Assembly: GCA_001599615.1 (NCBI GenBank)
Contig: BCHJ01000006.1
Location: 808,744 to 872,743 of the forward strand
Source of the DNA: Thielaviopsis euricoi
Taxonomy: Eukaryota > Ascomycota > Sordariomycetes > Microascales > Ceratocystidaceae
DNA length: 64,000 bases
Direction of reading: 5' to 3'
Below, in pieces: positions 35,346 through 46,400 of this stretch; position 1 is the stretch's first letter, and the number at the start of each line of letters is the position of its first letter. A program made the position numbers and the translations under genes. The notes beneath the pieces were generated by a model. It saw only the letters and a list, made by a program, of their open reading frames with translations. It had not been told where the DNA came from and ran no database searches.

Positions 35346-38106
35346 CTAAGGCCCCGTTGGTCCATCGGAAGCTTTCTGGGCAGCACAGTTGCACTGGCTG
35401 CAGATATGCTCCACATTACCATGTCTATCCTCTACATCGGGTATTTCCGAGCTTGACAACGATGTAGAGCCCGAATCCTGGCAAGAACACGAGCCCAGAC
35501 TTCCCGGAGACGACCCTGGCGAGGAATCCGCCTTCTGAGGCACAAGTTGCGCATGGTTGCCCAAGTCTCCCTGTCCCTCAAAATGCGGAATAGAGCCATA
35601 GTTGTACACACGGCGTCTCCGCCATGTGTAACCGAAAAACGAAAGCTCTTTACGCAGAGCTAGTGCCTTGAGTCGAGTCTCTTGAGAGCGTAGTAAAAGA
35701 TCACGCGGACGACGCTTTTCCTCGGGGCCATATTGAATAACGAATAGACGGAGCTGTTCACGATCTTTGTGGCCAAAAGCAGAGTTGTCGATCTCTTCGA
35801 GAACAGCACGGAGCCGACGAGTGTCAAACGTGCCGCCGACCAGCTTGTTGGCAATGTCGCAGAGTCCGCAGGCGGGACTGTTCAGAATCTTGCGCGCAAG
35901 TTCACGGGTCATTGGCGGAAGCTCGCAAGTCGACTCCATTTCACCTTCATCCGTTTCAGACCAGTCACTGACGGTACGACCCGTGTCAAAGTATTTGGTA
36001 TCTGTGTCTTTACGAATGTTGGGCACAAAGGGAGGTTCCATGCGGCTGAGACAGTCCCAATTAATCGAGCGGAACCATGGATGAGCCTTGATGTCATTGG
36101 CATCATTGGCAACAACGTACTTGTATCCACTCGGCTTCGAACGAGACTTGGGCCGTCTAGAGTAAAACCGAGCGGTAAGACGCCTTTCGGGTTCTTGGAG
36201 CAATGACAGAATCAAGTCTTTGCATCTCGTGCTGATTATCGGCCCGTTAGGGAGAACCAGCTTCTTCTCATGGGCCTAAATGGTGATGTATTAGTACAGA
36301 TGTGTTACAGTACAGCTGACTTGAAGACTCACCAAAATATTCTTCCGTGTGTGTGACCGACCCCTTTCGGAATGAAATGGTGTGAAGCCATATATACACT
36401 CAAAAAGAATGATACCCAGGCTCCACCAGTCACATCGGGCATCGTATCGCTCACCACGAACCACCTCTGGAGCCATGTATTGACTTGTTCCGACAACCGA
36501 GTGGACAGACTCTCTATTGCCGTTCTTGTCTCTCCACCCGAGAAGTGGTTGTCCGTCGTTCAGTACACGACAATGTCGCTTCATTCCGGTTTCGACAAAT
36601 CGCAACTAGCGACGGTGACGGTGGAAAGCATCATCATTGGTCGAACGAATGCGGTTATCTTGGGGCTCTATTCCAAGACGATCCAAGATGGCATAACGAT
36701 GGGCACTGTAGTATGCGCCATCATGGGCCCAGTGGCCGTTAAATGCCAGGCCAAAGTCCGAGATCTTGAGATGGCCGGAGGTGGAGATGAGAAAGTTGTC
36801 GGGCTTGATGTCTCGGTGGATGCAATGAATCTTGTGGGCCTCTTCTATACAAAGAACCATCTCTGCAATGTAGAATCGGGTTGTTGGCTCTGCCATAGCC
36901 CCAACTCTGATGAGAAGGCTCAGAAAATCGCCGCCGGGCATGTAATCCATGACAAGATATAGATTTGAGAAGTCTTGGAAACTGGCGACTAAAGGAACGA
37001 TCCTAATGCAAGGGTTAGATTGGATATGTTATGAGAACAGGGTTAAAGTCAGATGAAGCTTACCACTCAGAGTCTTGCCCGGCAATTAGTAGATCGCGCT
37101 CGGCACGAAGGTTGCCTTCCTGTCCTAGAATGAGCATATTGGCCTTTCGAATGACCTTCATTGCGTAGACTTGGTTGTTGGTGCTGGGAGGACACTTTTC
37201 GCGAACAAGCTTCACAACGCCAAAACTTCCCTTTCCAAGGATCCGGATCTGCTCGTAGTCAGTGAGCAGCGGTGACACACCAAGACCACGGGTTGCTTTG
37301 GAACTCTGAGCAGCCAAATGGCGAATTTCCCTCAGATGCCATGCCCACTCTTGGTTGAATAGCATGCGCATGAGGATCTTTTGCTCTGCAGTTAAGTTAC
37401 TTGTGATATGAAGCTGGCGTTCCATGAACAGGCGATACTTTTCTCTGGCAGCAGTACGATCTCCGACAGTGTCGAACTAGGACTCAAGAAAGGTCTTGGC
37501 TGCCGCAACACGCTCGACAGTCTCAATAGTGGGAACAATGTCAGCCATGGCTCTTCCGGTGGCCGAGGAGGCATACTCGCGGGTAAATTGTCTTTTTATA
37601 ATCTCCGTTCCTCGATTGTACTGGCGTCGGCGATGGGGGGCAACAGGGCGGGGTGCTTGGATTCTGTTGACTGTTCCAGACCCAACCAGCTTGGCCTTAC
37701 TGTAGGAAATATCTTTCTCCTTCATCAAAGATACTGAGTCTCTATGGCCATCAAAGGCAAGTGTGTGGGCTGAAAGACGATGGCGGCGAGATTTATCTTG
37801 AGAAGGAACCGATGTCATCATAGGTGCATCTCTGTTGCTATCTAAGAGAACCGTCAATAAACTTCGAAATATATTGAAAGAAAGTATAGTACCGTGGTTG
37901 CGGCCAAATGACTTCATGGCGTAAACAAAGTCATTCCAGGGCCTACTAGTTCGCTGAGATGTAGATCCGACGGTAGCTTCAGGTATAGGGACAACCTTTT
38001 TGATGTTGACCGGGGTGGTAATAGGTAGTTGGTGTCCCGTGCAGAAACGAGGAGGCGGAGGAGGTGGTGGCCGTGTAGGCCGTGCCGCATTGTAGTCAAC
38101 CATCAT
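35346..38106 (-). pseudogene. NDR-family AGC Ser/Thr kinase gene with two in-frame TAG codons
   Basis: Related to the Cbk1/Dbf2/LATS branch of AGC kinases (an additional NDR-like kinase of filamentous fungi). Exons 38106-37893, 37841-37064, 37002-36333 and 36275-35346 join in one continuous phase-consistent frame of 864 codons; the first (51-nt) intron is weaker and frame-neutral. Landmarks are an N-terminal regulatory helix (TVERVAAAKTFLES), GKGSFGVV (P-loop), AMKVIRK (catalytic Lys), the NDR-type LYLVMDYMPGGDF, HRDIKPDNF, DFGLAF, a long insert, GTSQYMAPEVV (activation segment end) and DCWW-type CDWWSLG. The C-terminal tail has PPFVPNI and YFD. The frame is broken by TAG at 37479-37477 (codon 193) and TAG at 36608-36606 (codon 463). 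Canonical splicing cannot remove either. Interpretation is open: recent pseudogene, stop readthrough, restart at the ATG at 37425, or base errors. All other features look functional. Confidence 0.72.
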
Positions 38107-40410
38107 AGAGAATACTGGTCGACAAGAGTAGATGAACGACGATGAATGTGAAAGATTGATAAAAAATCCAGAAGTGGCTAGGTCAAAAGGGAATAGCCGC
38201 AGAAATCTGGGCCAAAATTATTGACGAAGCTGATGGTGATGAAACTGGCAGATACGAATATAAATCAAGGGCTGCGACTAGAATAGCAAGCACAAACAAG
38301 GAATGAGTTGAATTAAGTTGCAATAATAAAGTCAAGCGACAATCTAAAACGCCGAGTCAGAACATATAATGAAGCGCCTAGGAAGTAAACAATAATGGAG
38401 AAGGAATTGCAGAATAGACTGCAGGATGGTAAAATAATGAATCAATGAAGCATGTCGCGAAACGCAGACAAAGACAAAAGACAGGCAAAGAGAAGTTCAG
38501 AGCGTGGTCACCGTGATAGTCGATAAAGCTGATGGAATGAATCGGGATGGTGAAGATGCTGGAATAAAGAAAACAAAGTAGAGAAGAAAAAAGAGTCATG
38601 TATACAAAGGCGAGGCTGACGATTGTCATACTTCGATTGGAAAGGAAAGAACAAGGCAGGTATGCCTTCCCAGCCTTGCTTAACATGCCATGAATATGAA
38701 AGGAAGGGTCGTGATAGCCCGTCACTTTTGATTCGATGGCCCGAGAGATGAGTACGTATTACCATTTGTATCACTTAATACTGTGTACTATTTCAGAGCA
38801 GTAAAAAAGAGAAAAAATGCACCGGACGGAATTTGCATCCGTGTCTAGACATTGTTAGCAACGGAGTCATGATAGTTAGAATAGCCATTCACAGGACGTG
38901 GACGCCTGCGCCAGGAATCGAATAGTTGAGGTTTGGAGTTTCTTACCTCTTCTGAGCCAGGAGAGTTCTACCTATACAACCCTAACAGGGCGCATAAGCG
39001 GGACACTGGGAGAGAAGCGAGCTAACTACTGCTCCACCGGTGCTTCGATGAATTATCAGAGATGCAACTCATCAGCATGTGTATCCAGAAAGCAAGACTA
39101 TAGACATTATTTAGATGCGATATAACATCACGAAGAGTGACGCTTTACCAGGTGCACCAAACAAGCCGGGGAAGTATGCAGGTGAATACACAGCGAGTCG
39201 TTGGTTGTGAGAAGAGAGCAGTAACTGCGTTTATAAAGGGTACTTTGTCAAGACGTAGCAGTTGCCCCGGCGTACGTGTATGGAGTTCATCGTGGTTTGC
39301 CTTGCTTGGGGCAGTGGTGTGAGTGTATTTGTTTCTCCAATCAAGCGGGGAAGGCACGGATGATTTCAGCTTGGCGCCATAATAGCGGCTGACAAACAGA
39401 AAGAGCATGAAAACAAGTGGAGAGGGGGAGAATGAAAAGGCGTAAGTAGCATAGAAAGATGACAAAATGATATGACTGGAATCGTTGGTATGAGTATGAA
39501 TGGAGATTTAGCGAGTAGAAGCGTGTAAGAGCATCGTTAAAGCAAGATAAAACACAAAATCAATCAATGTAGTGTTACAACGGGCGTGCATATGCATGCG
39601 TATCGAGATCCCTATATTTGGAATCACCAGGCAGAAATGGTGCAACTATGTGAGATTAGAGCAGCTGATAATCTGGGAGAGACGAGATGAAGAGTGTCCA
39701 GGAGTTCTAAGCATAGCCGGGAGAATGCAGAGACAAGTATTGTTACAATGAGATAGCATATATTATGAGAATACAGCTGAGAAATAGGAAGGTTGCACAA
39801 GCTCCACAAAAGTCACGATAGTGGACAGAAAGTAACATAGAAAACGAGTAAAACGCATAAAACTTCATAATTGATATCTCATAAGCAAAACAAAAACCCA
39901 TAACCAGAAAAACAAGAAAGAAAAGTGCGATGATTCTCCACAAATCATCGGAACCTCGTATCTTGAAAAATGTTAACAAAAAATGAAATAAAACAAAATC
40001 GACAAAACAGTGCTCCAGAACCCAGATGATATCGTAAACAGAAAACAAAAAGAAGTAACCAAGAAAAAAAAAATAAAAGCCTAGAAACAACAAAGAAAAA
40101 TAGAAAAAAAAAGAATCCAAGAAGGCCAGAAATCAAGCCTTGAAAAAGGCTAAGAAGAAAATCAGTTCCAAGACTGGAGAAGAGGAAAACAAAAGGCGAT
40201 CAATGTGTAAAGCCAAGAAGCGACACGGTAGCGGCAGTTCCAAAGACGGAGAGATGGAAGACAAGAAGACAAAGACATGTGGGCATGTAAAAACAAAAGC
40301 CCCCATGGAAGAATCAGACGCCACCCCTGGATACCTGAAAAGGTAATCTAAAGGGCAGAAAAAAAAAGCAGCCAAGCCAAGCCAAACTACTCGCGCCGTA
40401 TCTTCTTCAG
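38107..40410. other. Intergenic region between kinase and giant gene
   Basis: About 2.3 kb, AT-rich. The left part should be the promoter/leader of the kinase. The right part, A-rich on the plus strand, probably contains the 3' UTR of the giant minus-strand gene. The only structured element I see is a tRNA-like segment at 38907-39043. Short open frames here start with non-ATG codons or have no family resemblance. Confidence 0.55.
38907..39043 (-). other. Degenerate tRNA-like sequence
   Basis: Read on the minus strand from 39043, the segment begins GCACCGG TG then a perfect D-arm, GAGC-AGTAGTTA-GCTC. Next is CTTCT followed by CTCCCA; AGAAG further on can close a five-pair anticodon stem around an intron-like insert, giving a CCC anticodon (Gly). 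A TTCGATTC T-loop-like motif and a CTGGCGC-A end that pairs 6 of 7 with the 5' end follow. The variable region is too long, and the T stem does not pair. So it is at best a tRNA pseudogene or chance resemblance. Confidence 0.22.
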
Positions 40411-43400
40411 TCAACTGCTTCCCTTGAACTTCTTCCACCAACTGCCTCTTGCCTCATTGCCAACTGTCGCACTGCGCCGTCCATGGCCACGCGCCCGCTC
40501 ATCATTACCATCCGACGCGCCGTAGCCATGGCCACTGACGGGCGGTGCCGGGACATGCGGCGGCACTCTATCACGCTCACGATCGCGGCCTTTTTCCTTA
40601 TCGCGGTCGCGCCGCTCTTGGCGCCGGCTGCTGTGATATTTGTCCTCATCCGCCTCCTGCCGCCGCAGCTTCCGGCGACGCTTGGCCTCGAGTTCCGCAC
40701 GCTGCCGCTCGTCTTCGTCGTCTTCGTCTTCAGGGGCATGTCTGCGCCGGCGTCGGTCTTTATCGTCGTCGTGCCGTCTGCGCTTGTCGTCAACGTCATC
40801 GTCGTCAGCCATCTTGCGCGCTGAGCTCTTGCGCGGGTCCTCATCGTCCATGTCGGCAGGGCGCGCCTTGCGCAGCCTCTTTGACTTCTCGCGGTCATCC
40901 TCGGCTTGCGCATCGCGCCGCTCCATGCGCCGTGAAATCTTCCGTTCCTCACGCTTGCTCTCGCGCTCGCGCTCCAGCTCACGTTCGCGCTCCCGTTCAC
41001 GTTTGTCCTCGTCATGCACCGTGTTCTGCCGGGTTTTCGACTTGCGCAAGCCCGTAGTATCTACACCATCGCGGTCTCGGGCTGTACCGTCCTTGCCGCG
41101 AGCTGCAGCTTCCTCGTTGGCAATACGGGCCGCTTCGATCTCAACAATACGGGCGCGGCGGGCAGCACGGCGGGCTTCGCGGGCAGCATCTTCCGAATCG
41201 ACGCCCGGATCGCCATTGGGCTTGGTGCGTCTGGGCTTATCGTGGCTGGGATTTTCGCCGCTCTCACGCTCTATACGGCGCTTTTCGCGGCGTTCGTGGC
41301 GTTCGCGGCGTTCTTCTTGCTTGGTGCGCGATGTCTCCCGATCCCTATCATGAGATTTGTCGTGCCCCTTGTCATACGACCGCTCGCGTTCACTAGTGCG
41401 ATGTTTGCGAGATTCTTGTCTAACAGGCTCCTGCTCTGGTGCGGGCTCGTCCTTTGCCACTCCACGGAGCGAATCCATGAAAGTAGAAAAAGTGCCTCCG
41501 CCACGTCGTGAATCGCGACGCGCCAAGCCAGGTTCCGGCTCTGCCTCTGGCGCAGCCTCTTCCGGCTCCGGCTCTCTGCTGCGATGAGTCCGCTTTGATT
41601 TGCGCGATGGCGAGTCGGGTTCAGCTTCGTCATCGTTAGCGTGGCTCGAGCGGTGGCGATGATGACTCTTCAGACTAGCCAGCTTGGCAGCCTTGGCAGC
41701 GGCCACTTCGTCAGCAGCGCCAGCATCAACAGAATGGCGTCGTGGACGGGACGCAGACCCGTGGCGTCGGTCTCGCAAAGATGACGACCGCGACGGGCCA
41801 TCGCCGTTGGCGCCCGAAGCAAACGGGATCACCGGCGGCGGCCGCGGCACTTTGTCCTTGTCGCGAGCCTTGTCCTTGTCCTTGTCTGATCCGGAGCCGC
41901 GCGACGAGAGCTCTCTGCGCTCACGCTCCTCTTTCTCGCGCACGGCTTCGCTGAGCGCGCGCTCACGCTCACGCTCTTCCTGGCGGGCGGCGCGGGCCAC
42001 ACGGTCTCTGCGTCTCTTTTCACGTTCCTCCTCCTTGAGACGCTCCTTTTCCAGCTGGCGACGCTCTTCTTCCTCACGCTCCTCGCGCTCACGCTGTTTG
42101 CGTTCTCTGCGCTCCTGGCGACGACGTTCCTTGTCTTGGGCTTCTTGTTCCTCGTGCTCGGCTTCAGCCTGGCGCTCCAGCTCGGCCTGACGCTCGGCTT
42201 CTTCACGTTCCTTGTCCTCCTTGCTGCGACCGCCACCAAGTGGGTTGGCCCAGGAGACCCATGCGCTAACACCTCCGCCGCCGCTAGCTGGGGCGCCGGC
42301 GCTGATGCTTTCACTTGCAGATGGATCGCGGATACGAATACGGTCCTTCTTAGACGACTTTCCATCAAGCGGCGGTGTCATTGCCTCGTCGTTGTCTGAG
42401 GGTGGCGTGGCATTTGCGTCGTCGTCAGGTTGCGGCGACGGCGGCACAGCTGAAGAGTCACGGCGACTCTTCTTGTGTTTCTTGGCAGCAGCCTTGGTTG
42501 CTGAAGGCATTTTGGCAGATGAATAGTCGACAGCAGGTGGAGCACTAGGCCCATTGTCTGAGGGAAAGCTACCGGGGAAGGCTGAGTCGTTGTTGGCCGG
42601 CGGTGGCGGCGGAGGTGGCGGAGCACCCGAAGCTTCTCTTTCACGACGAGCTCGGCGACGTTCCTCCTTGCGCCGGCGTTCGGATTCTAGCTCGAGGCGC
42701 TCTTGTTCTTCACGCTCTTGCTGCTCACGAAGTTCCCGCTCTTTGCGCTCTCTGCGCAGACGGCGACGTTCTTCGGGAGTGGGTTCGTGTTCGGCGGCAG
42801 ACTCGGGATCTGGCTTGGGATCGTCCTTGGCAGCTTCAAAGGCACGAAGCTTCTCGGCGATTTTGCTGCTGGGTTTGCGAGAGGTCTTGGGTGAGATGGG
42901 AGGTGAAGCGGATCTGTGGGAATGGTCGTCTGAAGGTTGTTAGTTGGTGGTTGAGGTAGAAAGTGAAAAGAAGGAATGAAGGTGAAGAAAGAAGAATGGA
43001 GAAGAATGAAAGAGAGAAAGAAGAGAAAAAAAAAAGAAAGGAAAAGACAAGAAAAGAAACGGTAAACTCGAGAAACACATCGAGTCGAGTGTGCGTTGTT
43101 TTGGTTGGCGGCGACTTGGGGGACTTTTTGGGCATTTTGGGGCTAAGAGACTGGCTTGATCCCTGCTGAGATAAAATCGGGAAAGCTGAGATGTTGAGGC
43201 TGGTTGGTGACGTTGTAGTGTAGGAAAATGTGTAAGACCAGGAAGATTATGGCTTGTGTTGTGCTGTAACGTGCTGTAATGCGCTGTGCTGTACAGTGCT
43301 GGATCGCAGACTTGGCCCACTGAAGCCACTCTGGATCGCCGAATTTAGCGGGCCACTTAGTGAAGCGTTGGCCGCCAGCAAACAGCAGCCAGCACTAGCC

Positions 43401-46400
43401 AGCACCATAAGCACAACCAGAACCACCAATAACAATATCCACAGAGCCGGACGATAAGTGGCGCCCCAGAAAGCCCTGGGTAGGCCCTGGCATAACAGGC
43501 AATAAATAGCTCCAATCAAGCCAATATAATCCCATGCATATGCCAAATATATCATGCACCGCAACGGCAGATGTGCTGCTTTGCTTTGGTTGCACGCAAG
43601 CTCGCCCTGTCTTTTCCCCTGCTCACCGACTAGATCGAGTTAAAAGCAGAGGAAAGAAAAAGACGAGAGGCGCCTTAAAACGCAAGCCTGCAGGTGCCAG
43701 CGCATTGCATAGCGTGGTATTATTAGGGCGTGCATTCTGGATTTCCCTTCTCTCTTTCTATGCATTTTATGTTTTTTGAGAGAGCAGGGCTTGTTTGGTT
43801 CTGAAGGAGGGTCCAGACTTGATTTTTTGTTCCTGTTTAGTGGGTTCCTAGGCGACCAGCCCCCCCCTTGTAAACTGTAGCGCAAGCAGACCACTAAGAC
43901 TGCATAAGCCCAAACGGGAAATCTCACCAAACCAGAAAAAAAAAAAAAAGGAAATAAAGAAAGACTTACCCTTCTTGGATGATCCTCCAACTGCAGCTGC
44001 CGCAGCCACAGCCGCCGCAGCAGAAACTGCCGCTGGCGACGGCCGGCCCAGAGTACCCCACAGCGAGAAGATCCCCGGCCCAGCCGGAACCTCCGCGCCG
44101 GCCGCCGCACCACTACCTTCGCCGCTGTGGTCTTCTTCATCTTCATCAGCTTCTGGATACTCATCAGCTTCTGGCAGCGAGTCCTGCGGCGCATCATCCA
44201 CCTCGTCTGCTTCTGGCTCCTCTTCCTCAAGGGCTGCCTTTTTCTTCTTGCGTCTGGCCTTTTTCAGCGCCTCCTGGCGCGCTCGCTCTTCCTCTTCCGC
44301 TCTTTCTTTCTCCTCTCGCTCCCGTTCCTCGCGCTCTCTCTGCTCCCGCAGCGCGCGCTTCTTGGCCTTGCGCGCGGCAAGTGCGGCTGCGGCGGCTTCT
44401 TCTTCTTCTAGTCGAATACGCTCGGCTTCGGCCTCGGCCTCGGCAGCAGCAGCGGCAGCAGCTTCTCTCTCCTTGCGCCGGCGCTCACGGCGCTTCTTCT
44501 TCTCATCTTCTTCCTCCTTGCGTCGCCGCTCTTCCTCTTCTTCTTCTTCCTTGCGCTTCTCATCTTCCTCGGCCCTCTTTCTCTCTTCTTCTTCCGCTTT
44601 AGCACGCTCCTCTTCGGCCTTGGCGCGCTTCGACTTCTTCTCCTTCTTCTTGACAGGCGTGGGATTCCAGATGTCAATCTCGTCTGCCACGTCCTTCTCT
44701 TCCTCCTCTTCTTCTTCCTCCTCCTCTTCATCATTGTCGTCATCTTCCACTGCGCCGCCCGCAAAAGTAGCCCAGAAACCGGTTGGCGCCGCCTTCTTCT
44801 CCTTCTTCTCCTTCTTCTTGCGCTTCTTCTCCTCAGCCTCGAGTCTCAGCCTCTCAGCCTCGGCTTCTTCCTCCAGTCTCTTCTTCTCCTCCTCTTCCTT
44901 GCGCACTCTCTCCTCCTCTTCCAGTCTCAGACGCTCCTTCTCTTCCTCTTCCAGCCGTATTCTCTCCGCCTCAGCTTCTTCCTCCTTGCGCTGACGCTCG
45001 GCCTCTTCTTCCTCGAGACGCCGCTTCTCGTCTTCTTCGGCCTTGCGCTTCGCTTCCTCCTCGGCCTTTTGCTTGGCGAGAACGCTCTTCTTGACGCGCT
45101 GCGTGGTCATGCCCCAGAAGCCGGGAACCTGGATCTCAACTTCCGAATCCGACTCAGTCTCTGGTTCCGGCTCCTTTTTCGCCGTGCCGCCAAGCTGGAA
45201 ATCGAAGCCTCCGAAATGGTCGTTTCCAACTGCCGTGGTCGTCGTAGTGGCCGTCGTCGCCGCACTCTTCTTCTTACTGCTGCTCTTCTTGTCAAGGCTG
45301 CCAAAAGTCATCATGTCGTTGTCAAGACTGTCCTTGGCCTTGTCTTTGCTGGACTTCTTAGTTTTCGGCGACCCCCAGAGATCTTCCAGGTCATCCTTCT
45401 TGCTCTTCTTCTTAAGAGCCGCCGTAGCCGTAGCCGTCGTAGTAACCGTAGTCAGACCCAGAAGATCATCCAGCTCATTGGTCTCCTTGTCCTTGCCCTT
45501 CTTCTTTGACTTGGGCAAAGAGCCAATCGGGTCGGCCCACGGATTGTCCTCGAGAGCAACAGCCGACTCGACGCTCTTGGCTGACTTGGCCGACTTGACA
45601 GACTTCTTGCCGTCAGACGACAAGTCCTCGGCTGAGTCGCGGCCCTTTTTCTTCGCCTTGGTCTCGGAAACGCCCCATGAGTCGCCAAAAGCAACCGCTG
45701 CCGAATCATCAGCAGCAGCGGCATTGACACTAATCGAGGGCGCATCGACCGGAGAGCCCCAGAAACTGCCTAAAAGACCTCTTGCAGGAGGCGGAGTGGA
45801 CGACTTGGGCTCGGCCTTGACGGGAATAGTCGTTTTCTTAGCAGGACTAGTGCCAAAGCCCCAGAAGCCGCCACCACTACCACTGTCGTGTTCTTCCTCC
45901 TTCTCTTCCTCTTCCTTTTCTTCCTCTTGGTCCTCGTCGTCGTCGTCGTCGTCGTCGTCGTCCTCCTCCTCCTCCTCTTGCTTCTTCGCTGCTTCCTGGG
46001 CCGCCTGTTCAGCAGCCTCCTTCTCCGCCTGTCTGGTCTTGATCCGCTCGTCGAGGACCTTCCAGCGCTGCAGCTCCGTGACCCTCAGCTTCTTCTTGCG
46101 CTTGGTCAGCGCTGCAAACTCCGCCTCCTCTTCTGCAATTTCCGCCAACCTCGCCTTCTCCTCTTCTTCCTTCTCTTTCTCAATGCGCTCCTGTTCCGCC
46201 CGCTCAGCGGCCTCTTTCTCCTCGCGCTCTGCTGCACGCTCATCTGCCTTAGCCTGCAACTGGGCCAGCCGCACTTTTTCCTTGCTGCGCAACTTGCTCT
46301 TGGCCTTGAGCTGTGCCAGCTCTTCCTCCTCGGCATCAATCTCAGCCTGCAGTGCTGCTGCTGCTTCAGCAGCTTCGGCTTCGGCACGTGCTTCGGCCTC

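Noticed and set aside
36606..37479. TAG reassigned as a sense codon
   Set aside because: VPS10, UBR1 and the first gene in this window terminate with TAG at the expected end of their proteins.
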